DNA from: Rhabdothermincola_A sp041688815
GTDB taxonomy: Bacteria > Actinomycetota > Acidimicrobiia > Acidimicrobiales > Acidimicrobilacustridaceae
Assembly (NCBI GenBank): GCA_041688815.1
Contig: JBDNHK010000055.1
Span: 1 to 5,030, forward strand
Direction of reading: 5' to 3'
Length of the DNA stretch: 5,030 nucleotides
Shown in pieces: positions 1 to 5,030 of this stretch. The notes beneath the pieces are model-generated. The model searched no databases. It was not told where the DNA came from and saw nothing but the letters and a program-made list of their open reading frames with translations. Made by a program: the position numbers and the translations under genes. The number at the start of each line of letters is the position of its first letter. The first letter of the stretch is position 1.

Positions 1-270
1 CCCGACAACCCGCTGTTGCAGGCCCGGCGCGAGCGGGCCCGGGCCGACGCCTTCCGAGTGGTCGATCTCCCTCGCGCCGCCACCCTCCTGGCCCAGGGGG
101 CGGGCCGGCTCATCCGTTCCACCACCGACCGCGGCGTCGTCGCCGTCCTCGACCCCCGGCTGGCCACCAACGCCAGCTACCGGTGGGAGATCGTGCGGGC
201 CCTACCGCCCATGCGTCGCACCCGGGACAGGGCCGAGGCCGAGGCGTTCCTGCGGGCGCTCAGGGCCTGA
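1..270 (+). CDS. dinG: ATP-dependent DNA helicase, DinG/XPD-like superfamily 2, C-terminal fragment
   Basis: Only the last 89 codons are in the window; the frame is open from base 1 and ends at TGA 268-270, so the start lies outside. The fragment carries helicase motif VI of the DinG/Rad3/XPD group: QGAGRLIR at residues 32-39 of the visible part, followed by a TDRGVVAVLDPRL segment, the usual DinG-family end in which the arginine finger is followed by a 'D.G....LD.R' strand. It is preceded by LPRAATLL. Family members are 5'-3' DNA helicases, often with an Fe-S cluster, that unwind forked DNA, R-loops or G-quadruplexes during repair. The Walker motifs and any Fe-S cysteines are not visible, so an exonuclease-domain fusion or a cluster-less variant cannot be excluded. 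It converges on era with a 29-base gap. The family is clear; the symbol is the usual annotation name rather than proof of orthology to E. coli DinG. Confidence 0.88.
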   Translation, partial: PDNPLLQARRERARADAFRVVDLPRAATLLAQGAGRLIRSTTDRGVVAVLDPRLATNASYRWEIVRALPPMRRTRDRAEAEAFLRALRA

Positions 271-276
271 ACCCGA

Positions 277-290
277 GCCCGAAGCCGGGC
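277..290. terminator. possible weak bidirectional hairpin between convergent helicase and era genes
   Basis: A perfect 5-bp stem (GCCCG/CGGGC) with a 4-base loop (AAGC) occupies much of the 29-base spacer between the two convergent stop codons. It has no T-tract on either side, and GC-rich DNA makes short stems easily by chance. Its position is the only real argument for it; rho-dependent termination is equally possible. Confidence 0.25.
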
Positions 291-299
291 GGCCCGACT

Positions 300-1139
300 T
301 CAGAAGCCGAGGCGATCGAGCGAACGGGATTGACGCTGCCAGTCCTTGTCGACCTTCACGAACAGCTCGAGGTACGCACCGGGTGCGAGCTGCTCGCGCA
401 CCGCCGTGCCGACCGCTTTGAGCACGGCCCCCTTGCGGCCGATGACGATGCCCTTCTGCGAGTCCCGCTCGACGAGGATCTCCACGCGAATGCGGGGCCA
501 CTCCCACTCCACCACTCGGGTGGCGATCGAGTGCGGGAGCTCGTCGTGGGTGACGGCGAGGAGCTGTTCGCGTACCAGCTCGGCCACATGGAACGCTTCG
601 GGCACGTCGGTGACCGTGCCCGGCGGGTACCACTCCGGGCCCTCGGGCAGGCGGGCCACGATCTCGTCGACCAGGGCCGCCACGCCGACGCCGGTGAGGG
701 CCGACACGGGGAAGTAGGCGGACCGATGCAGTTGCTCGGCGGCCCGGGCCAACTGGGCCATCACCTCGTCGGGGGAGGCGATGTCGGTCTTGTTGACCAC
801 GATGATGGCGTCGGCCGGCACCCGCTCGGCCACGAAGCGGTCCCCGGGTCCGATCAGCGCCGTGGCGTCGACCACCAGGCAGACCACGTCCACCCCACCG
901 GCGGCACTGGTGGCGGTGGCGTTGAGCCGCTCGCCCAGCAGCGTGCGGGGCTTGTGGATGCCAGGGGTGTCGACGAACACCACCTGCACGTCCGGGCGCT
1001 CGAGGACGCCGCGGATCTGCGCCCGGGTGGTCTGCGGCTTGTCGGAGGTGATGGCCACCTTGGTGCCGAGGATGGCGTTGAGCAGGGTGGACTTGCCCAC
1101 GTTGGGTCGACCGACCAGCGTGGCGAAGCCGCTTCTCAC
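300..1139 (-). CDS. era: GTPase Era (ribosome assembly, KH-domain GTPase)
   Basis: A complete 279-residue protein, slightly shorter than typical Era (about 300 residues). Era is a cytoplasmic GTPase that binds the 3' end of 16S rRNA through its KH domain and aids 30S maturation. Visible motifs in order: G1 GRPNVGKS (10-17), the switch I region KPQTTR (34-39), G3 DTPG (57-60), G4 NKTD (116-119), G5 SAL (146-148), then the KH region with the linker LPHSIATRVVEWEW (201-214) and the RNA-binding loop GRKG (234-237) in the family signature around IVIGRKGAVLKAVG. The C-terminal LFVKVDKDWQ..SRSLDRLGF matches the usual Era end. The start is GTG 1139-1137: it places MRSGFATLVGRPNVGKS exactly where Era proteins begin, and its first bases overlap the TGA of the upstream membrane-protein gene (GTGA). 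No strong Shine-Dalgarno is seen, so translational coupling is the likely initiation route. It is the last gene of the cluster. Confidence 0.97.
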   Translation of the reverse strand: MRSGFATLVGRPNVGKSTLLNAILGTKVAITSDKPQTTRAQIRGVLERPDVQVVFVDTPGIHKPRTLLGERLNATATSAAGGVDVVCLVVDATALIGPGDRFVAERVPADAIIVVNKTDIASPDEVMAQLARAAEQLHRSAYFPVSALTGVGVAALVDEIVARLPEGPEWYPPGTVTDVPEAFHVAELVREQLLAVTHDELPHSIATRVVEWEWPRIRVEILVERDSQKGIVIGRKGAVLKAVGTAVREQLAPGAYLELFVKVDKDWQRQSRSLDRLGF

Positions 1140-2473
1140 CGTTCGACCTTGCGTTCGGAGTCGCCGGCGGAGCTTCGGTCGGTGTCCGAGCGGCTGGGCG
1201 CGTCGGGGGCCTTGTCGATGCGGATGGTGGCGATGCGTCGACCCTTCACCTGTTCGACGTGGAGTCGACGACCGGCCGACTCCACGATCTCTCCCTCGGC
1301 GGGCACGTGCCCGGCCAGATGGAACACCAGCCCCCCGAGCGTGTCCCAGTCCCCCTCGGGCAGGTCGAGGCCGAGGAGCTCGTTGACCTCGTCCACCGCC
1401 ATCTGGGCCTGCACCAACACTCCGCCGTCAGGCAGCGGCTCGACCATCGGCTCCTCACGATCGAACTCGTCGACGATCTCGCCGACGAGTTCCTCGATCA
1501 GGTCCTCCATCGTGACGAGGCCGGCCGTGCCGCCGTACTCGTCGACCACGATCGCCATATGGAAGGTGCGGGCCTGCATCTCGGGCAACAGCGCGGCCAC
1601 CCGTTTGGTCTCGGGCACGAACTCGGCCTGGCGGACGAAGGCCAGGACGGGCTCCTCGGCCCGTCCGTCGCGCTCGGCGCGCATGAGATCCTTGGCGTTG
1701 ACCACCCCGACCACGTCGTCGATGCCCTCGCCGCAGACCGGGATCCGGCTTCGACCGTTGAGCAGCACGACCTCCATGACGTCGGCCACCCGGAAGTCGG
1801 CGTCGACGGTGACCATGTCGGGGCGCGGCACCATGACCTCGCGGACGATGGTGTCGCCGAACTCGATGATCTGGCTGATGAGCTGACGCTCCTCGCGCTC
1901 GATCACCGCCTCCTCGACGGCCGCGTCGACCATGGCCAGCAGTTCCTCCTCCGACACGAAGGGCCCTTCCTTGAGGCCCTTGCCCGGCAGGATGACGTTG
2001 GTGAGACCGATGAGACCCCGCGACAGCAGGCGTAGCGGGCCGAACCGGGCCAGGGCCGACACCAGCGGGGCGGCCAGCAGCGCCGCCCGCTCGGGGTGCT
2101 CGATGGCCCAGGTCTTGGGCGCGGCTTCGGCGAGCACGAAAACCACGACCACGTTGAAGAACGTGGCCAGGGCCACGCCCCAACCCCCGAACAGTTGATC
2201 AGCGAGGATGCCGAGCAAGGTGGCCTGCACGAGCTGACAGACCAGGACCACGAGCAGGACCACGTTGAGGAAACGTTCGGGATGGGCCACCAACTCCATG
2301 AGGCGCTTCGATCCCCGGCGCCCGTCCTCGGCCAGTGCCACCGCCTTGACCCGGGTCATGCGGGTGAGGGCGGTCTCGGCCAGGGCCAGGAAGACCGACA
2401 CGAGCAACATCACGGCGATCGTGACGAGCATCGCCGTCTGGGTGCCGGTGAGAGCGAGCACCACGGTCGTCAC
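1136..2473 (-). CDS. CNNM/CorC (HlyC) family membrane protein with DUF21 and CBS-pair domains, putative Mg2+/divalent cation transporter
   Basis: The 445-residue protein has the full CNNM/CorB-type layout: an N-terminal DUF21 membrane domain (about 10-165) with hydrophobic segments near 15-37, 69-91 and 98-116 plus a weaker one near 130-150; an acidic helical linker with EEELLAMVDAAVEE (175-188); a CBS pair (about 210-335) opening with REVMVPRPDMV and closing with the signature DEYGGTAGLVTMEDLIEELV (311-330); and a C-terminal CorC_HlyC domain (about 345-420). The last 25 residues are polar and probably disordered. Characterised relatives bind ATP in the CBS pair and take part in Mg2+ export or Na+/Mg2+ exchange; the old name 'hemolysin' is misleading. 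GTG 2473-2471 is chosen as start because it overlaps the ybeY TGA (GTGA) and sits just before TM1; the open frame reaches 2824, but that part is the shadow of ybeY. Several TM-domain polar residues typical of the family look replaced (see findings), so transport is inferred, not shown. Confidence 0.93.
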   Translation of the reverse strand: MTTVVLALTGTQTAMLVTIAVMLLVSVFLALAETALTRMTRVKAVALAEDGRRGSKRLMELVAHPERFLNVVLLVVLVCQLVQATLLGILADQLFGGWGVALATFFNVVVVFVLAEAAPKTWAIEHPERAALLAAPLVSALARFGPLRLLSRGLIGLTNVILPGKGLKEGPFVSEEELLAMVDAAVEEAVIEREERQLISQIIEFGDTIVREVMVPRPDMVTVDADFRVADVMEVVLLNGRSRIPVCGEGIDDVVGVVNAKDLMRAERDGRAEEPVLAFVRQAEFVPETKRVAALLPEMQARTFHMAIVVDEYGGTAGLVTMEDLIEELVGEIVDEFDREEPMVEPLPDGGVLVQAQMAVDEVNELLGLDLPEGDWDTLGGLVFHLAGHVPAEGEIVESAGRRLHVEQVKGRRIATIRIDKAPDAPSRSDTDRSSAGDSERKVER

Positions 2474-3051
2474 GGTGAGCCCTCGGCCGAGGTTGCCGGG
2501 TCGGTTGACCCGCCGGCGGGCGGGGGCTCGGCCGGCGGGGTCGCCCACGGGTCGGCGGCCATCGGACCGTGATGCGCGGCGAGGAGCTGGCGCTCCCGGT
2601 CCTGCATGACCACGGTGGCGGCGGCGTCGGCGTGGTCCATACCCAGAAGGTGCAGCACGCCATGGACCACCAGCAGAGCCACCTCGTCGTCGTAGCTCCC
2701 AGCGTGGCCCGGGGCGTTGCGGGCGGCCACGGACGGGCAGATCACGACGTCGCCCAGCAACAGCGGTACGTCGTCGGTCTCGTCGTCGTGGCGGTCGGGA
2801 CCGGGGCCACCGCTGTCGGGCCATCGTCCGGGCGGATTGGCCTCACCGTCGATCGGGAACGACAGCACATCGGTGGGACCGTCGTGGCCCATGAACCGCC
2901 CGTTGAGCGAGGCGATCGTTTCCTCTGACACGAAGAGCACCGAGAGCTCACACTCGCCTTCGACGGCCTCGTCGGCCAGCACCGCGCCGGCCAGGCGCTG
3001 CCACCGTTCGACCTCGACGGGATGGTCGCGTTGCTCGTCGGCCACGAACAC
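2470..3051 (-). CDS. ybeY: endoribonuclease YbeY (rRNA maturation factor)
   Basis: YbeY is a single-metal (zinc) endoribonuclease of the UPF0054 family, needed for 16S rRNA 3'-end processing and 70S quality control. The protein shows the family signature: LNGRFMGHDGPTDVLSFP (49-66), LGDVVICPSVA (99-109) and the metal site HGVLHLLGMDH, whose histidines 130, 134 and 140 fit HxxxHxxxxxH. With GTG 3051 as start it has 193 residues, longer than the usual 150-170, because of a Pro/Gly/Asp-rich insert (about 69-96) and a Pro-rich tail after about 163. GTG 3051 is favoured because it is preceded by a good ribosome-binding site five bases upstream and begins directly at the domain (VFVADEQRDHP). Other in-frame GTGs at 3165 and 3114 would add an Arg-rich, low-complexity leader (six consecutive Arg). 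It lies between phoH and the CNNM gene, overlapping the latter by four bases. The family call is firm; the start is moderately sure. Confidence 0.95.
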   Translation of the reverse strand: MFVADEQRDHPVEVERWQRLAGAVLADEAVEGECELSVLFVSEETIASLNGRFMGHDGPTDVLSFPIDGEANPPGRWPDSGGPGPDRHDDETDDVPLLLGDVVICPSVAARNAPGHAGSYDDEVALLVVHGVLHLLGMDHADAAATVVMQDRERQLLAAHHGPMAADPWATPPAEPPPAGGSTDPATSAEGSP

Positions 3052-3274
3052 CGTGACCTCACCATCGTCGGGGCCCCGGCGGCGCCGGCGGCGACTCGGG
3101 GGGCGGTCGATCACCGCCGTTTCCCGCAGTCGGCAGCGGGTCGGGGGGCCACGCACGAAGGACACGACGGAAGCATCAGGTCCCCCAGCGTAGAAGGCCG
3201 ACGGCGCCCGAGCCGACTCCTCGTCGCAGTCGGGGACACCTCGATCGTGACCAGAGCCCGCGAGCGATGGCGAT
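3052..3274 (-). other. phoH-ybeY intergenic region, about 223 bases
   Basis: With the preferred ybeY start this is the largest gap inside the cluster. The ybeY frame stays open all the way back to the phoH stop but has no start codon before GTG 3165, so no separate small gene is supported there. Two perfect inverted repeats are visible: a 6-bp stem at 3213-3218/3228-3233 (CCGACT/AGTCGG, 9-base loop) about 40 bases after the phoH stop, and a 6-bp stem at 3102-3107/3113-3118 (GGCGGT/ACCGCC, 5-base loop) about 50 bases before the ybeY start. Neither has a T-tract in the direction of transcription. A TCTACGCT octamer on the minus strand (3194-3187) could contain a -10-like TANNNT. The stretch may hold a weak terminator and a second promoter, but nothing is decisive. 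Confidence 0.4.
3057..3063 (-). promoter_or_regulatory. ribosome-binding site that favours the ybeY start at GTG 3051
   Basis: On the minus strand GGTGAGG lies at 3063-3057, with a five-base spacer (TCACG) before GTG 3051-3049. It is the best Shine-Dalgarno match among the in-frame ybeY start candidates and argues against the two longer starts at 3165 and 3114, which lack an obvious one. Confidence 0.55.
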
Positions 3275-4303
3275 TTACAACCGCTCGTCGTCGGCGTCGG
3301 CGGTGGCGGGGATCAACGCCGCCGGTTCCGCCGGCACGTGCTCGCCCTCACCGTTCAGCTTGGCGGTGTGGTCCTCGTAGGCGGTCACGATGTCCTGCAC
3401 GATGCGGTGGCGCACCACATCGGCGGCACCGAGGCGCACCCACTCGAGGCCCTCGATGCCGGTGAGGATCGGTTCGAGGCCGAGGAGCCCGCTGCGCCCT
3501 CCGGCCACGTCGACCTGGGTGGTGTCGCCGGTGATCACGGCCTTCGACCCGAACCCGATGCGGGTGAGGAACATCTTCATCTGTTCGGGGGTGGTGTTCT
3601 GGGCCTCGTCGAGAATGATGAAGCTGTTGTTGAGCGTGCGCCCCCTCATGAAGGCCAACGGCGCGACCTCGACGGTGCCCCGGTCGAGCATGCGCTGGGC
3701 GCCCTCGGCCTCGACCATGTCGTACAGGGCGTCGTACAGAGGCCGTAGGTAAGGATCGACTTTGGCCATGATGTCGCCAGGAAGGAAGCCCAATCGCTCA
3801 CCGGCCTCGACCGCGGGGCGGGTGAGGATGATGCGATCCACCTGCTTGGCCTGGAGGGCCTGCACCGCCATGGCGACGGCAAGCCAGCTCTTGCCCGTGC
3901 CGGCGGGACCGACGCCGAAGGTGACGATGTTGGCGCGTATGGCGTCGATGTAGCGCTTCTGGCCGCTCGTCTTGGGGCGAACGATGCGACCCTTCGCGCC
4001 CCGCATCACGTCGGCGGTGAGCACCTGCGAGGGGCGCTCGTCGGCCTTGACCATGTCGATGCTGCGCCGCACCCCGGCCTCCTCGAGCACGTGACCCTGT
4101 TGAAGGAGCACGACCAGCTCGTCGAACAGTCGGCCGACCTGTTCGGCCCCGTCACCGTCGACGGTGATCTCGTTGCCCCGCACGTGGACCACCGCCCCCG
4201 GGTAGGCCGCCTCCACCAGCCGTAGCAGCTCGTCGCGCTCGCCGAGCAGGCCGACCATCAGGTGATTGCCGGGGACGTTGATCTTCACCTGCGTATCGGC
4301 CAT
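3275..4303 (-). CDS. phoH: PhoH family P-loop ATPase (PhoH/YbeZ type)
   Basis: A 342-residue cytoplasmic ATPase of the PhoH family, whose nucleotide-binding core resembles the N-terminal part of superfamily 1 helicases. The family is linked to RNA metabolism; in many bacteria phoH/ybeZ lies directly before ybeY and the product acts with it on ribosome or RNA quality control. Residues 1-75 form the small N-terminal domain (VKINVPGNHLMVGLLGERDELL, then a VVHVRGNEITVDG strand pair). The core begins near 107 with RPKTSGQKRYIDAI; Walker A is GPAGTGKS (132-139), followed by ILTRPAVEAGERLGFLPGD (159-177), Walker B FIILDEAQN (228-236), ITGDTTQVD (257-265) and RHRIVQDIV (299-307). The C-terminal tail after about 312 is acidic and Ala/Pro-rich. 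The start is ATG 4303: MADTQVKINVPGNHLMV matches where such proteins begin, though no good Shine-Dalgarno precedes it (possible leaderless start). The stop is TAA 3277-3275. It is divergent from the gene at 4467. Confidence 0.96.
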   Translation of the reverse strand: MADTQVKINVPGNHLMVGLLGERDELLRLVEAAYPGAVVHVRGNEITVDGDGAEQVGRLFDELVVLLQQGHVLEEAGVRRSIDMVKADERPSQVLTADVMRGAKGRIVRPKTSGQKRYIDAIRANIVTFGVGPAGTGKSWLAVAMAVQALQAKQVDRIILTRPAVEAGERLGFLPGDIMAKVDPYLRPLYDALYDMVEAEGAQRMLDRGTVEVAPLAFMRGRTLNNSFIILDEAQNTTPEQMKMFLTRIGFGSKAVITGDTTQVDVAGGRSGLLGLEPILTGIEGLEWVRLGAADVVRHRIVQDIVTAYEDHTAKLNGEGEHVPAEPAALIPATADADDERL

Positions 4304-4312
4304 TGCCCAGTG

Positions 4313-4318
4313 AGCGTA
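4313..4318 (-). promoter_or_regulatory. candidate -10 element of phoH, compatible with a leaderless mRNA
   Basis: TACGCT (minus strand) has the T-A-n-n-n-T pattern of actinobacterial sigma-70 -10 boxes. Nine bases separate it from the phoH ATG, so a start point 7-9 bases downstream would fall at or right beside the ATG. This agrees with the missing Shine-Dalgarno. There is no good -35 hexamer, so confidence is low. Confidence 0.3.
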
Positions 4319-4456
4319 GAGCGGCCCGGCCCGATCCCCGGCCTCGGATGCTCCGCCGACTCCCTCCCCGACCTCGACCGGAGCCCCTCATCCCTCGACA
4401 CGGGCGACCCACCCCGTCGACTTGGGGGAGACTGCCCCAGCGGCGAGAACCAGCCC

Positions 4457-4461
4457 GAGGT
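4457..4461 (+). promoter_or_regulatory. ribosome-binding site of the plus-strand unnamed gene
   Basis: GAGGT, five bases before ATG 4467, is a good Shine-Dalgarno sequence at normal spacing. It fixes the start of this gene and supports its reality, since the frame is otherwise recognised only by being open to the window end. Confidence 0.6.
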
Positions 4462-4466
4462 GCGCG

Positions 4467-5030
4467 ATGGCCACACAGGAACCACAACCCCCGACCGGGT
4501 CCCCCGGAGCCACGCCCGATGCCGCTTTCGACCAGTGGCTGGCCGAGGTCCGCGTCGACGACGCCGCCCGCGGCCGGGCTGTCGCCGCCGAGGAACGGGC
4601 CCGCTCCGAAGAGGAGGCCACACTTGCCGGTGTGCTCGTGGGTCTGGCCGGGCGCGGCGAAGCGGTCGGCCTGGTGATGCGATCCGGGCGCCAGCACCGG
4701 GGCTCGGTGCGCATGGTGGGGCCCGACGCGGTGGTGCTGTTCCTCGAGACGCGCCAGTGGCTCGTGGCCCGCCTCACCGCCGTGGCCGTGCTGCGGACCA
4801 TCTCCTCCCCGCCGGTGGCCGGCGCGAGCGATCCGTCGACGACCAGTCGGTTCAGCCGCCTCGCCCTGGCCGTCGCCCGACCCGGCGACTGGGTGATCGT
4901 GGCCGCAGGGGCGGCGACGACGGGCGGGGAACTGGTGTCGGTGGGCCACGACGTGGCCGTGCTGCGACTCGACAACCGCGACCTCGCCTATGTCGGCCTG
5001 TCCACCGCCGACGAGGTCACCACCCGCCCG
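4467..5030 (+). CDS. unnamed protein with two tandem small beta-barrel-like (Sm/SH3-like) units, C-terminus outside the window
   Basis: From ATG 4467 the frame stays open to the last base, giving 188 residues without a stop. I do not recognise a named family. Residues 1-20 are Pro/Ala-rich and probably disordered. Residues 20-60 are strongly charged and look helical (FDQWLAEVRVDDAARGR, then AAEERARSEEEATLAGVLVGL). Two beta-rich units follow: about 64-110 (GEAVGLVMRSGRQHRGSVRMVGPDAVVLF) and about 140-187 (GDWVIVAAGAATTGGELVSVGHDVAVLRL), joined by a Ser/Pro-rich linker that passes into a helical SRLALAVAR. With a one-residue gap the units share G64/G140, V67/V143, G79/G154, V84/V159, G85/G160, D87/D162, V90/V165 and L91/L166. 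This G-x-(V/L)-x-x-V-G-x-D pattern resembles Sm/LSm or other SH3-type barrels, an inference from pattern only. There is no signal peptide or clear membrane segment, so it is probably cytoplasmic. It is divergent from phoH; the Shine-Dalgarno and the protein-like pattern support it as a real gene over the antisense frames here. Confidence 0.75.
   Translation, partial: MATQEPQPPTGSPGATPDAAFDQWLAEVRVDDAARGRAVAAEERARSEEEATLAGVLVGLAGRGEAVGLVMRSGRQHRGSVRMVGPDAVVLFLETRQWLVARLTAVAVLRTISSPPVAGASDPSTTSRFSRLALAVARPGDWVIVAAGAATTGGELVSVGHDVAVLRLDNRDLAYVGLSTADEVTTRP

Larger units (their letters stand above)
4304..4466. promoter_or_regulatory. divergent promoter region between phoH and the plus-strand unnamed gene
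   Basis: These 163 non-coding bases must hold the promoters for phoH (minus) and probably for the gene at 4467 (plus). For phoH, TACGCT at 4318-4313 (minus strand) fits the actinobacterial TANNNT -10 pattern and ends nine bases before the ATG; no convincing -35 is seen about 17 bases further up. No clear -10 is visible for the plus strand. A C-run (4412-4415), a G-run (4424-4428) and a second C-run (4435-4438) could form two mutually exclusive short stems, which may be chance in such GC-rich DNA. Confidence 0.5.

Noticed and set aside
183..1886. A 567-codon open frame on the plus strand, antisense to era and the CNNM gene
   Set aside because: It is a GC-driven shadow: its sequence is His/Gly/Asp/Ser-rich low complexity, it overlaps two clearly conserved genes and the end of the helicase gene, and no domain is recognisable.
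2474..2824. N-terminal extension of the CNNM frame by 117 codons
   Set aside because: The extension is Arg/Pro/Gly-rich, lies wholly inside ybeY in another frame, and a GTG start exists at 2473 right before TM1 with a GTGA overlap.
3052..3165. Longer ybeY starting at GTG 3165 or GTG 3114
   Set aside because: The added leader includes six consecutive Arg and no conserved motif, and neither start has a good ribosome-binding site. It cannot be fully excluded.
3213..3233. Intrinsic terminator for phoH at the CCGACT/AGTCGG inverted repeat
   Set aside because: The stem is only 6 bp with a 9-base loop and no T-tract follows on the minus strand, so it is noted only as an inverted repeat.
4388..4975. 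Minus-strand frames (195 and 265 codons) opposite the end of the window
   Set aside because: They have low-complexity Arg/Ser/Gly/Ala composition and no motif, while the plus-strand frame from 4467 has a Shine-Dalgarno and a protein-like repeated beta pattern. One of them also runs into phoH.
1..5030. New defence system, mobile element, CRISPR array or structured RNA gene
   Set aside because: Both strands are accounted for by conserved housekeeping genes plus one unnamed gene. I see no direct-repeat array, transposase, integrase, attachment site or tRNA-like fold.

Overview
This is a GC-rich, gene-dense window from a high-GC actinobacterium. The Ala/Arg/Val-rich proteins, frequent GTG starts and overall protein style suggest Acidimicrobiia or a relative; that placement is inferred from style, not from a database search. 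I see no mobile element, CRISPR array, tRNA or rRNA.

Layout: (1) bases 1-270, plus strand, hold the last 89 codons of a DinG/XPD-type DNA helicase. (2) Convergent to it, with a 29-base spacer, is a minus-strand cluster that reads in transcription order phoH (4303-3275), ybeY (3051-2470), a CNNM/CorC-type membrane protein with CBS domains (2473-1136) and era (1139-300). The last three genes are joined by two identical 4-base GTGA stop/start overlaps, so they are very probably one translationally coupled unit. phoH and ybeY are separated by about 220 bases if the preferred ybeY start is right. (3) Divergent from phoH, across a 163-base gap, a plus-strand gene starts at ATG 4467 and runs off the window end. 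It encodes a protein I cannot name, with a charged helical N-terminus and two tandem, internally similar beta-rich units that look like small barrel (Sm/SH3-like) domains.

How the genes fit together: PhoH (ATPase), YbeY (metal-dependent endoribonuclease in 16S rRNA maturation and ribosome quality control) and Era (GTPase with a KH domain that binds the 16S rRNA 3' end) form a classic ribosome-maturation neighbourhood. The CNNM/CorC-type protein sits between ybeY and era in many bacteria, including mycobacteria. This is conserved housekeeping DNA rather than an accessory island. The most novel element is the divergent unnamed gene. The next most notable point is that the CNNM/CorC protein seems to lack some of the transmembrane polar residues associated with Mg2+ binding in its family.
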